Positions 41,457-49,475 of a DNA stretch of 64,000 bases are shown piece by piece. Location: NCBI GenBank assembly GCA_900316475.1, contig ONDA01000001.1:1-64000 (forward strand), in the 5' to 3' direction. Source of the stretch: an uncultured Prevotellaceae bacterium. GTDB lineage: Bacteria > Bacteroidota > Bacteroidia > Bacteroidales > Bacteroidaceae. Numbering within the stretch: the stretch's first letter is position 1; each line of letters starts with the position of its first letter. The translations under genes and the position numbers were made by a program. A model generated the notes under the pieces. That model was not told the DNA's origin. It saw nothing but the letters and a program-made list of their open reading frames with translations, and made no database searches.

Positions 41457-42610
41457 AGTCTTGAAATTCTCTGGAGTGCTTCCAATAGGCGGCTTCGGGT
41501 ACAGGCAATGTTGAGGCGGATATACCCTTCGCCCGACTGCGGACCGTACATCGTGCCGGGGTTCACCCACACCTTTGCGTTGTTGAGCAGCGTGTCGGCG
41601 TATTGCTGTGATGTCATACCGGTGGCTGTGATGTCGACCCACGGCAGATAGGTGCCTTCCATTGGGGTGATGTGCCATTCGGGCAGGTGGTCTGCGGCAA
41701 ACTCGCAGAGTGCCTGATAGTTACCCCAGAGATAGGCGCAGAGTTCGTCGAGCCATGCTTCACTCTCGTTGTAGGCTGCTATGAGAGCGACAGGACCAAA
41801 GGGGTTGACGTCGCACACCTCGTTGATGTTGATGGCACGGTCGATGCGGCGGCGCCATTCCGGTTGGGGACAGATGATGTTGGCAATCTGCAGACCAGCG
41901 ATGTTGAACGACTTCGACGGCGAGTTCAGCGTGACGTTGTTCTGCCGGCATTGTTCGCTGACGGCAGCGAAAGGCTGGAATCGGCAGCCGGGCATGATGA
42001 GCTCACAGTGTATCTCGTCGCTTACCACCTTGACGTGGTGCTTCAAGCAGATGTCGTTCATCTGCTGGAGTTCGGCTTTCGTCCATACGCGTCCCGTAGG
42101 ATTATGGGGGTTGCAGAGTAGGAAGACAGTAGTCTTCTCGTCGGCGCACTTCGCCTCAAAGTCGGCCCAGTCGACCTCGAAGCGGTTGTTGCGGGTGAAC
42201 CGCAACGCACACTCCAGAACCTCGCAGCCGTTGTTGCGGATGGAGGAGAAGAAGCAGTTGTAGTCTGGCGAGAGGATGAGCACCCGTTCGCCGGGCATCG
42301 TCAGTGCCTTGATGGCAACAGACATGGCGGGAACGACGCCTGTGGTATAGAGAATCTCCTCGCGATGGATGGTCCATTGGTGGCGGCGTTGGAACCATGA
42401 GATAATGGCCTCGTAATAGTCGTCGCCTACTAAGGCGTATCCAAAGACACCATGCTCTAAGCGTCGGCGCAGGGCTTCCTGAATGGCAGGTGCTGCGCGA
42501 AAGTCCATGTCGGCCACCCAAAGGGGAATGACGTCGTCCGACGGACATTCGTCCCACTTCACACTGCCTGAACCGCGTCGTTCTGTCAGTTCGTCGAAAT
42601 CGTATCTCAT
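41447..42610 (-). CDS. PatB/MalY-type cystathionine beta-lyase (PLP enzyme)
   Basis: Protein of 387 aa, fold-type I. MRYDFDELTERRGSGSVKWD and LWVADMDFRAAP are the standard MalY/PatB start. CNPHNPTGRVWTKAEL, VVSDEIHCELI and the PLP Lys in NSPSKSFNIAGLQ are all present. It cleaves C-S bonds, giving homocysteine or thiols, in the cytoplasm. Co-transcribed with a sensor kinase, which is unusual; in some relatives a MalY activity moonlights in regulation. Confidence 0.92.
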   Translation of the reverse strand: MRYDFDELTERRGSGSVKWDECPSDDVIPLWVADMDFRAAPAIQEALRRRLEHGVFGYALVGDDYYEAIISWFQRRHQWTIHREEILYTTGVVPAMSVAIKALTMPGERVLILSPDYNCFFSSIRNNGCEVLECALRFTRNNRFEVDWADFEAKCADEKTTVFLLCNPHNPTGRVWTKAELQQMNDICLKHHVKVVSDEIHCELIMPGCRFQPFAAVSEQCRQNNVTLNSPSKSFNIAGLQIANIICPQPEWRRRIDRAININEVCDVNPFGPVALIAAYNESEAWLDELCAYLWGNYQALCEFAADHLPEWHITPMEGTYLPWVDITATGMTSQQYADTLLNNAKVWVNPGTMYGPQSGEGYIRLNIACTRSRLLEALQRISRLWH

Positions 42611-42660
42611 ACCTCTTGTCTCTTACCTTTTACTTTTTACCTTTTCCCTCTTACCTCTAT
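42611..42660. repeat. short CTTACCTTTT-type simple repeats
   Basis: A run of 7-10-base variants of TCTTACCTTTT and TACCTTTTCCC fills the gap between the two minus-strand genes and encodes the last residues (EVRGKR) of the DUF3737 protein. The wording resembles inserts inside the YejM-like gene (15181) and the ThDP enzyme gene (58600). Confidence 0.6.
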
Positions 42661-43488
42661 TTTGCAATCGGCCGGCTGTCGGATATTTTCGTCGATGGTA
42701 ACGCTGCCTATAGAGTCTGCTATGATGTGTCCCGAAGTGGGGTTCTTGATGTTCTCGATATGTCCGCGGATGTCGGCCTCTACCGTAGAGTATTCAAACA
42801 CGCGGTCGCACATCGTATCAAAGGTGCAGTTCTCAAGTACCAGATTGTCAGTGTAGCACAGCAGTTGTTCGCCGGCCAGGTGGCAGTTGACGAGACGCAC
42901 GTTCTTAGAATGCCAGGCTAAGTATTCGCCGTCGAGCACGGAGTCGTAGACGGTGACGTTCTCGCACTCCCAGAACGAATCCTTTGTCAGGATTTTTGCG
43001 TTGTGTATCTCTACGTCCTTGCAGTATTGGAAGACGTATTTGGAGTCGCTCTCCAAGCCGTCGGCATAGATGTTCTTAGAGAACATAAAAGGATAGGTGC
43101 CGCCGTGGAGTTTCACGTTCTTCATCCGTAGGCCGTCCACCTTCCAGAATGTCTCGTCGGCATCGGTAATCTCTACGTTTTCCAGTTCCACGTTTCGCAT
43201 CTCGCGGAAGAATTTCGGCGCGTCAATGCGGGTGTTCGTCATACGCAGGTCGTTGGTGTACCAGATGGCAGAGCGTGAGCCTAAGGCGAAATAGCAGTTG
43301 TCGATGACGGCACCGTCAACGTGCCACCACGGGTATTTGCCGTAGAACTTGCAGCCGTAGGCTTCCATCCGCTGGCACTGCTTGATGCCCGATTCGCCAT
43401 CGGTGATGGTGATGTTCTCTAACCGTAAGTCATGAGCGGCAAACAGCGGACGCTCTCCACCGAATTTTTGGTCTTTTAACAGTTTCAT
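42637..43488 (-). CDS. DUF3737 right-handed beta-helix protein
   Basis: Protein of 283 aa. It starts MKLLKDQKFGGERPLFAAHD, the DUF3737 start, and runs as a repetitive pattern of short strands (LRMTNTRI, VELENVEI, LRMKNVKL, VTVYDSVL, VRLVNCHL, LVLENCTF), as in a parallel beta-helix. No signal peptide. Function not known. The C-terminal EVRGKR comes from adjacent simple repeats. It lies 3 nt after the YitT gene and is co-transcribed. Confidence 0.85.
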   Translation of the reverse strand: MKLLKDQKFGGERPLFAAHDLRLENITITDGESGIKQCQRMEAYGCKFYGKYPWWHVDGAVIDNCYFALGSRSAIWYTNDLRMTNTRIDAPKFFREMRNVELENVEITDADETFWKVDGLRMKNVKLHGGTYPFMFSKNIYADGLESDSKYVFQYCKDVEIHNAKILTKDSFWECENVTVYDSVLDGEYLAWHSKNVRLVNCHLAGEQLLCYTDNLVLENCTFDTMCDRVFEYSTVEADIRGHIENIKNPTSGHIIADSIGSVTIDENIRQPADCKIEVRGKR

Positions 43489-43491
43489 TGA

Positions 43492-44397
43492 TTAGTCTTT
43501 TTTTTGTATTGCTTTCTTTGTCCGTACCTTGAAATTATCGAAGCCTTCGCCATAGACACCGATGACGGCACTCTGCGAGACAAAGGCGTGAGGGTCTACT
43601 TCGTTGATGATGCGGAATATCAGGTCACTCTGCCGGCGCTTGGCCAGTACGAAAAGCATTTTCACGTCCTTGCCCGAATAGAACCCCTGGGCGTCGATGA
43701 CGGTACAGCCGCGATGGGGCTCGCGGTTGATGCGGTGGCCTATCTCCTCGTATTTGTCAGAGATGATGAAGAACTGCACAGAACGGCGTGCCGACTCCAC
43801 CACCTGGTCGATACAGAAGGCGGTGACGTAGAGCACGACGTAGCCGTAGATGACCTTCTCCCAGTCGTGTAGTACAAAGTAGGAACTGCTGATGATGACG
43901 ACGTCGCAAATCAGGATGACACGTCCTAACGACACGTCGCGGTATTTGTTGATAATGGCAGCAATGATGTCGGTGCCGCCCGTCGAACCGTTGCTCGACA
44001 ATCCTAATCCTACACCGCAACCGCAAAACACCGCGCCGATGATGGCGGCCATGAACGGCTGGTCGGACAGCAGGTGGGCGTGGTAGTGCGACGATACGAC
44101 GCTGATACTCACCGTCAGTGTGGCCACGGCAAAGACGGTTTTCACACAGAAGCGCCATCCTAACACGCGCAAGGCCGCTGCCAAGAGCAAGCCGTTGATG
44201 ACAAAGTAGCTGACTTGTACCGGAATGCCGGTAGCCCAGAAGAGAATGGAGGACACGCCGGCCACACCGCCTGTTGTGATATTATTGGGCAGCAGGAAAA
44301 TGCCCCATCCTATGGCGTAGCTCACCATAGCAATGGTTATCATCGTGTAGTCACGCAATTCCTTGCCGATACTTGCTTTGGTAATCGTTGCTGTCAT
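43492..44397 (-). CDS. YitT/DUF161 family membrane protein
   Basis: Protein of 301 aa. Five to six membrane helices with family blocks GIFLLPNNITTGGVAGVS and GLGLSSNGSTGGTDIIAAI. A soluble C-terminal DUF2179 domain has EIGHRINREPHRGCTVID and DVKMLFVLAKRR. A transport role is presumed. ATG 44397 is chosen since the 22-residue upstream extension spans the promoter box at 44418-44425. First gene of a five-gene operon ending with the response regulator. Confidence 0.9.
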   Translation of the reverse strand: MTATITKASIGKELRDYTMITIAMVSYAIGWGIFLLPNNITTGGVAGVSSILFWATGIPVQVSYFVINGLLLAAALRVLGWRFCVKTVFAVATLTVSISVVSSHYHAHLLSDQPFMAAIIGAVFCGCGVGLGLSSNGSTGGTDIIAAIINKYRDVSLGRVILICDVVIISSSYFVLHDWEKVIYGYVVLYVTAFCIDQVVESARRSVQFFIISDKYEEIGHRINREPHRGCTVIDAQGFYSGKDVKMLFVLAKRRQSDLIFRIINEVDPHAFVSQSAVIGVYGEGFDNFKVRTKKAIQKKD

Positions 44398-44417
44398 TAT
44401 TGCTGTCTTTTTGCGTG

Positions 44418-44425
44418 CAAAGGTA
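44418..44425 (-). promoter_or_regulatory. promoter of the yitT-DUF3737-patB-lytS-lytR type operon
   Basis: The minus strand reads TACCTTTG followed by GCACG. The leader to ATG 44397 is about 16 nt. Confidence 0.7.
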
Positions 44426-44500
44426 CGAAATAAAGTTGACACAAAGAAACGAATTATAATCATTTAGTAGTTTTTATTTGTGTATTCGCCCAATTATTCG

Positions 44501-44508
44501 TATCTTTG
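44501..44508 (+). promoter_or_regulatory. miaB promoter
   Basis: TATCTTTG at -7, with TTTG at 44477-44480, 20 bases upstream. The ATG is at 44531. One of the best-formed promoters in the window. Confidence 0.8.
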
Positions 44509-44530
44509 CACACAAAATATAGACGTAAGA

Positions 44531-45841
44531 ATGAAAAAACTGTATATCGAGACCTACGGATGCCAGATGAATGTGGCTGACTCGGAGGTCGTGGCTTCGG
44601 TGATGCAGATGGCAGGGTATGAGGCTACCGACGATATTGCTGAGGCCGATGCGGTGTTCCTGAACACCTGCTCCGTGCGCGACAATGCCGAGCAAAAGAT
44701 TTATCGCCGCTTGGAGGCCCTTGATGCTGAGCGCCGCAAGCGCGGACGGCTGATTGTAGGTGTCTTAGGCTGTATGGCTGAACGCGTGAAGGAGAACCTT
44801 CTGGAGCAATACGGTGCCGACCTCGTGGCCGGTCCCGATGCCTATCTGTCGCTGCCCGACCTCGTGGCTCAGGCGGAGACAGGCCATAAGGCCATCAATA
44901 TCGAACTGTCGACCACAGAGACCTATCGCGACGTGGTGCCTCAGCGCATCGGACTGGGACATAAGATTGGCGGTTTCGTCAGTATCATGCGTGGATGTAA
45001 TAACTTCTGCCACTATTGCATCGTTCCTTATACGCGCGGGCGTGAACGTAGCCGTGACGTGGAAAGCATCCTGCGCGAGGTTCACGACCTGAACGACCGT
45101 GGCTTTAAGGAGGTGACGCTGCTGGGACAGAATGTCAACAGCTATTCAGGAAGCCAGGGGAACACGTTCCCGCAATTACTGCGTGCCGTGGCTGAGGCTG
45201 CCCCTGGTATGCGGGTGCGCTTCACCACAAGTCATCCGAAAGACATGAGCGACGAGACACTGCGCGTCATTGCCGATATGCCCAACGTCTGCCGCCACAT
45301 CCATCTGCCCGTGCAGTCGGGCAGCAACCGCATCCTCCAGCTGATGAACCGTAAGTACACCCGTGAGTGGTATCTGGACCGTGTGGCGGCCATCCGCCGT
45401 ATTGTCCCGGACTGTGGCCTGTCGACCGACATTTTCGTGGGCTACTGCTCAGAGACCGAGGACGACCATCAGCTGTCGCTTTCGCTGATGCGTGAGGTGG
45501 GCTATGATTCCGCCTTTATGTTCAAATACTCCGAGCGCCCCGGCACGTATGCTTCGAAGCACCTGCCGGACGATGTGCCGGAGGACGTGAAGATCCGCCG
45601 TCTCAACGAACTCATTGCCCTGCAGACCGAGATGTCTGCTCAGCGTAACAAGATGGACGAGGGACACGAGTTCGACGTGTTGGTCGAGGGCTTTTCGAAG
45701 CGTAGCCGCCAACAGCTCTGTGGCCGTACGGAACAGAACAAGATGGTGGTCTTCGACAAGGGGCAGCACCATATCGGTGAGACCGTCCGCGTCCGTATTA
45801 CTAGCAGTACCAGTGCCACGTTATTAGGAGAGGAAGTATGA
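44531..45841 (+). CDS. miaB: tRNA-2-methylthio-N6-dimethylallyladenosine synthase
   Basis: Protein of 436 aa. It methylthiolates i6A37 of tRNAs with two [4Fe-4S] clusters. N-terminal UPF0004 domain: YGCQMNVADSE, LNTCSVRDNAEQ and GVLGCMAER supply three Cys. The radical SAM motif is RGCNNFCHYCIVPYTRGRE, followed by GQNVNSY and HLPVQSGS. The C-terminal TRAM domain is about 375-436. ATG 44531 follows the promoter; a longer frame starts before transcription would. Overlaps the ABC exporter gene by 4 nt. Confidence 0.97.
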   Translation: MKKLYIETYGCQMNVADSEVVASVMQMAGYEATDDIAEADAVFLNTCSVRDNAEQKIYRRLEALDAERRKRGRLIVGVLGCMAERVKENLLEQYGADLVAGPDAYLSLPDLVAQAETGHKAINIELSTTETYRDVVPQRIGLGHKIGGFVSIMRGCNNFCHYCIVPYTRGRERSRDVESILREVHDLNDRGFKEVTLLGQNVNSYSGSQGNTFPQLLRAVAEAAPGMRVRFTTSHPKDMSDETLRVIADMPNVCRHIHLPVQSGSNRILQLMNRKYTREWYLDRVAAIRRIVPDCGLSTDIFVGYCSETEDDHQLSLSLMREVGYDSAFMFKYSERPGTYASKHLPDDVPEDVKIRRLNELIALQTEMSAQRNKMDEGHEFDVLVEGFSKRSRQQLCGRTEQNKMVVFDKGQHHIGETVRVRITSSTSATLLGEEV

Positions 45842-47664
45842 AAGAGTTCCTGCAGGTACTGAGGCGTTTTGTGCCGCCATACAAAAAATATCTGGTGCTG
45901 TCGGTGGTGTTCAACATTTTATCGGCAGTGCTTAACATCTTTTCGTTTGCAGCCTTAATACCCATCTTGCAGATCCTTTTCCAGACGGACGATGCTGAGG
46001 CGGCAACCGAGTTGATGGCTTGGGACTGGAGTAATGTCCAGGCGGTGCTTATGAACAATCTGAACTACACCGTCAACGGACTTATCCGCGACTTTGGCCC
46101 TACGACGACCCTGTTGATTATCGGTCTCTTTCTTGCCGTGACAACATTTCTCAAGACTGGTGCCTATTTCCTGACGTCGGCTTGTATCGTTCCTATCCGT
46201 ACAGGCGTTGTCCGCGATATTCGCAACCAACTCTACCGTAAGATAACATCGCTGCCCTTAGGCTTCTTCAGTGAAGAACGTAAGGGCGATATCATTGCGC
46301 GTATGAGTGGAGACGTCCAGGAAATGGAAAACTCCATTATGTCGTCGTTGGAGATGCTCTTCAAGAATCCTGTACTGATAGTCGCCTATTTTGCTACACT
46401 GATATTCATATCGTGGCAGCTGACGCTCTTCACCCTTGTTATCGTACCTGTCATGGGCTGGCTTATGGGGTTGGTAGGCCGTCGGCTGAAGGCACAGTCA
46501 ATAAAAGCACAGGCTTTGTGGAGCGACACGATGAGTCAGGTGGAGGAGACCTTAGGCGGACTGCGTATCATCAAGGCTTTCTGTGCGCAGGAGAAGATGA
46601 ACCAACGTTTCGACCGCACGAACAGTGCCTATCGTGACGACTTGATGAAAGTTAATATTCGACAGGCTTCTGCCCATCCTATGAGTGAGTTCCTCGGTAC
46701 GGTGATGATTGTCATTGTCCTGTGGTTTGGTGGTGTGCTGGTGCTCAACAACCAGACTATCACCGGTCCTACTTTTATCTACTATATGGTTATTCTCTAC
46801 TCCATTATCAATCCGTTGAAGGAGTTCTCGAAAGCGGGTTATAATATTCCCAAAGGTTTGGCATCCATGGAACGTATCGACAAGATCCTGATGGCTGAGA
46901 ATACCATCAAGGAAGTGGAACGCCCGCAAAAGATTCTCAGTTTCGACCACCAGATAGAGTTTCGAGATGTCTGGTTCGGCTATGGCGACAACTGGGTGTT
47001 GCGTGGCATCAACCTCACCATTCCCAAAGGAAAGACTATTGCTATTGTCGGACAGTCTGGTTCGGGCAAGTCCACGCTTGTCGACCTCATTCCCCGTTAT
47101 TACGACGTGCAGCGTGGTGAGGTGCTTATCGACGGCGTCAACGTCCGTGACTTAGGCATCAACGATCTGCGTCAGCTGATAGGTAATGTGAATCAGGAGG
47201 CTATCCTCTTCAACGACTCTTTCCGCAATAACATCGCTTTCGGCGTTGACAACGCTACACAGGAGCAGGTTGAAGAAGCTGCACGTATCGCTAATGCCTA
47301 CGACTTCATTATGGCTTCGGAGAATGGCTTCGATACCAATATCGGCGACCGGGGCGGACGTCTGTCTGGCGGTCAGCGCCAGCGCGTCTCCATTGCTCGT
47401 GCCATCCTGAAGAACCCGCCCATCCTCATTCTCGATGAGGCAACGTCAGCCCTTGACACGGAGAGTGAGCATATGGTGCAGGAAGCTTTGGAGCGACTGA
47501 TGAAAACGCGTACGACGGTGGCCATCGCCCACCGCCTGTCGACCATTAAGAATGCCGATGAGATTTGTGTGCTCTATGAGGGACGCATCGTCGAGCGTGG
47601 TACGCACGAACAACTGCTGTCTTCTGACGGTTATTATAAGAAACTACATGAAATGCAGAGTTAG
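45838..47664 (+). CDS. MsbA-like ABC exporter (fused membrane and ATPase domains)
   Basis: Protein of 608 aa. Six-helix exporter domain in residues 1-330. ATPase domain: Walker A GQSGSGKST, Q-loop NQEAILFNDSF, signature LSGGQRQR, Walker B ILILDEATSALD and switch His AIAHRLST. Lipid-linked glycan or lipopolysaccharide precursor export is the likely job given the following genes. Homodimer expected. Its 3' end overlaps the next gene by 17 nt. Confidence 0.92.
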   Translation: MKEFLQVLRRFVPPYKKYLVLSVVFNILSAVLNIFSFAALIPILQILFQTDDAEAATELMAWDWSNVQAVLMNNLNYTVNGLIRDFGPTTTLLIIGLFLAVTTFLKTGAYFLTSACIVPIRTGVVRDIRNQLYRKITSLPLGFFSEERKGDIIARMSGDVQEMENSIMSSLEMLFKNPVLIVAYFATLIFISWQLTLFTLVIVPVMGWLMGLVGRRLKAQSIKAQALWSDTMSQVEETLGGLRIIKAFCAQEKMNQRFDRTNSAYRDDLMKVNIRQASAHPMSEFLGTVMIVIVLWFGGVLVLNNQTITGPTFIYYMVILYSIINPLKEFSKAGYNIPKGLASMERIDKILMAENTIKEVERPQKILSFDHQIEFRDVWFGYGDNWVLRGINLTIPKGKTIAIVGQSGSGKSTLVDLIPRYYDVQRGEVLIDGVNVRDLGINDLRQLIGNVNQEAILFNDSFRNNIAFGVDNATQEQVEEAARIANAYDFIMASENGFDTNIGDRGGRLSGGQRQRVSIARAILKNPPILILDEATSALDTESEHMVQEALERLMKTRTTVAIAHRLSTIKNADEICVLYEGRIVERGTHEQLLSSDGYYKKLHEMQS

Positions 47665-49474
47665 TTATCTGTTGCGCTTCTATCTGCTGACGGTTCTGAT
47701 ATTCGTCGCAGCGAAGGTGTTGTTTATGCTATTCAATAGTGAAGGGCATGGGTTTGGCGTGGCCGATGTCGGTCAGGTTGTATGGCACGGCCTGTCGCTC
47801 GACCTCTCCACCGCTATTTATATTCTGATCATTCCCTTCCTCCTGACTATAGTCTCTGTGTGGACATCCGTGCCGCGTTGGATCTATGCAGTCTACTATG
47901 GCGTGATAGGTGTCGCTTTCGCCTTGGCATTCGTGGCAGACACCAGTCTCTATCCCTTTTGGGGCTTCAAGCTCGATGCTTCCTGTCTACAGTATTTAGA
48001 CCAGCCCACTGAGGCTATGGCCTCTGTGTCCCGGTGGTATTTGTTGCTACGGGCTTTCGCCGTCGTGCTGGTGGCTGTCGTCATCTATTACCTTTATCGC
48101 CGCATTACGATAAAAGAAGAGCGGAAGAAGCGTTCTCCGCTAATGGCAAGGATGGCCGAGACGGCCTGTTATCTTATGTCCATGCCACTCATGGTTATTG
48201 GTATTCGTGGCGGACTGGACGAGTCGACCACTAATGTGGGCCAGGTGTACTATTCTCCGAAACAGTTCCTGAACCATTCGGCCGTCAACCCTGTGTTCAG
48301 CTTCCTCTCGTCGATGGAGAAGACGGCCAGCTATGTGCCCGACTACCAGTTTATGGACGATGCTGCGTGTGCTCAGCTCATGACGGAACTCTATCCCACA
48401 GAGAGTACAGCCATAGATACGCTACTGACGACACAGCGTCCCAATGTCGTCGTTATCCTGATGGAGAGCTGCGGTGCCATCTTTACCGGCTTGGAAGGTC
48501 GTGCCGACGTGATGCCCCAACTGGAACGGCTGATGCAGGAGGGGGTCAGCTTCGACAGTTGCTATGCCAACTCCTGGCGTACCGACCGCGGAACCGTCTG
48601 TACCTACAGTGGTTATCCCTCGTTCCCCGTATCGTCGGTTATGAAGATGCCGTCGAAGAGCCGCCTGCTGCCAGGACTGGCTCGCACGCTGGCTGGCGAA
48701 GGCTATGAGACGAGCTATATCTATGGTGGCGACATCAATTTCACCAATATGCGTAGCTATCTCGTCAGCACTGGTTTCGCTCAGCTGACGTGGAAGAAGG
48801 ACTTCTCTGCCGACGAGCAGCGGACGGCAGAGTGGGGCGTTCGCGACGATATCACCTTCAAGGAATTGGCCCGCCAGATTGCGGACTACGATGCCCGGAA
48901 ACAGCCTTTCTTCATCGGCTACTCCACACTATCGAGCCACCAGCCATGGGACGTGCCTATCCAACAGATGGACGACGAGATACTCAACGCCTTCTACTAC
49001 CTCGACCAGTGTATAGGCAGTTTTGTTGACGACCTGCGCCAGACGTCGGCCTGGCAGAATACGCTCGTTATCCTGCTCCCCGACCATGGCATCGATTATC
49101 GTGAAGTGGGCGTTGAAGACCCACGCCACAACCACATTCCAATGGTGTGGATTGGTGGAGCCGTCAAGTCGCCGCGACGCTTGAAGCAGGTGTGCAACCA
49201 GACCGACCTTCCTGCCACACTCCTTGGACAGATGGGACTTCCGCACGACCAATACCGTTTTAGCCGTGATGTTACGAGCAGCAATTACCGGCGGCGTGTA
49301 GCCGTTCATACTTATAACAATGGCATAGCAGCTCTTGATAGTACCGGTCGGGCAATATTCGACCTGAATGCCAACCGTATGATACAAGGTAAAGGCCCAG
49401 CTGCCGATGAATTGATGAATATTGGAAAAGCCGTTCTCCAATCAGCGGCTTCTGATCTAAAGAATTTACAATAA
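47648..49474 (+). CDS. LTA synthase family sulfatase-fold transferase 1
   Basis: Protein of 608 aa. About five membrane helices in residues 1-200, then an alkaline-phosphatase-fold domain outside the membrane. VVVILMESCGAIF gives the first metal ligand Glu. NSWRTDRGTVCTYSGYP gives a candidate nucleophile Thr. VILLPDHGIDYREVG gives the Asp-His ligands. Such enzymes move phosphoglycerol or phosphoethanolamine onto lipids or glycans. ATG 47648 is chosen because 32 upstream residues merely translate the end of the exporter gene. The next gene is a second member. Confidence 0.85.
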   Translation: MKCRVSYLLRFYLLTVLIFVAAKVLFMLFNSEGHGFGVADVGQVVWHGLSLDLSTAIYILIIPFLLTIVSVWTSVPRWIYAVYYGVIGVAFALAFVADTSLYPFWGFKLDASCLQYLDQPTEAMASVSRWYLLLRAFAVVLVAVVIYYLYRRITIKEERKKRSPLMARMAETACYLMSMPLMVIGIRGGLDESTTNVGQVYYSPKQFLNHSAVNPVFSFLSSMEKTASYVPDYQFMDDAACAQLMTELYPTESTAIDTLLTTQRPNVVVILMESCGAIFTGLEGRADVMPQLERLMQEGVSFDSCYANSWRTDRGTVCTYSGYPSFPVSSVMKMPSKSRLLPGLARTLAGEGYETSYIYGGDINFTNMRSYLVSTGFAQLTWKKDFSADEQRTAEWGVRDDITFKELARQIADYDARKQPFFIGYSTLSSHQPWDVPIQQMDDEILNAFYYLDQCIGSFVDDLRQTSAWQNTLVILLPDHGIDYREVGVEDPRHNHIPMVWIGGAVKSPRRLKQVCNQTDLPATLLGQMGLPHDQYRFSRDVTSSNYRRRVAVHTYNNGIAALDSTGRAIFDLNANRMIQGKGPAADELMNIGKAVLQSAASDLKNLQ

Positions 49475-49475
49475 G

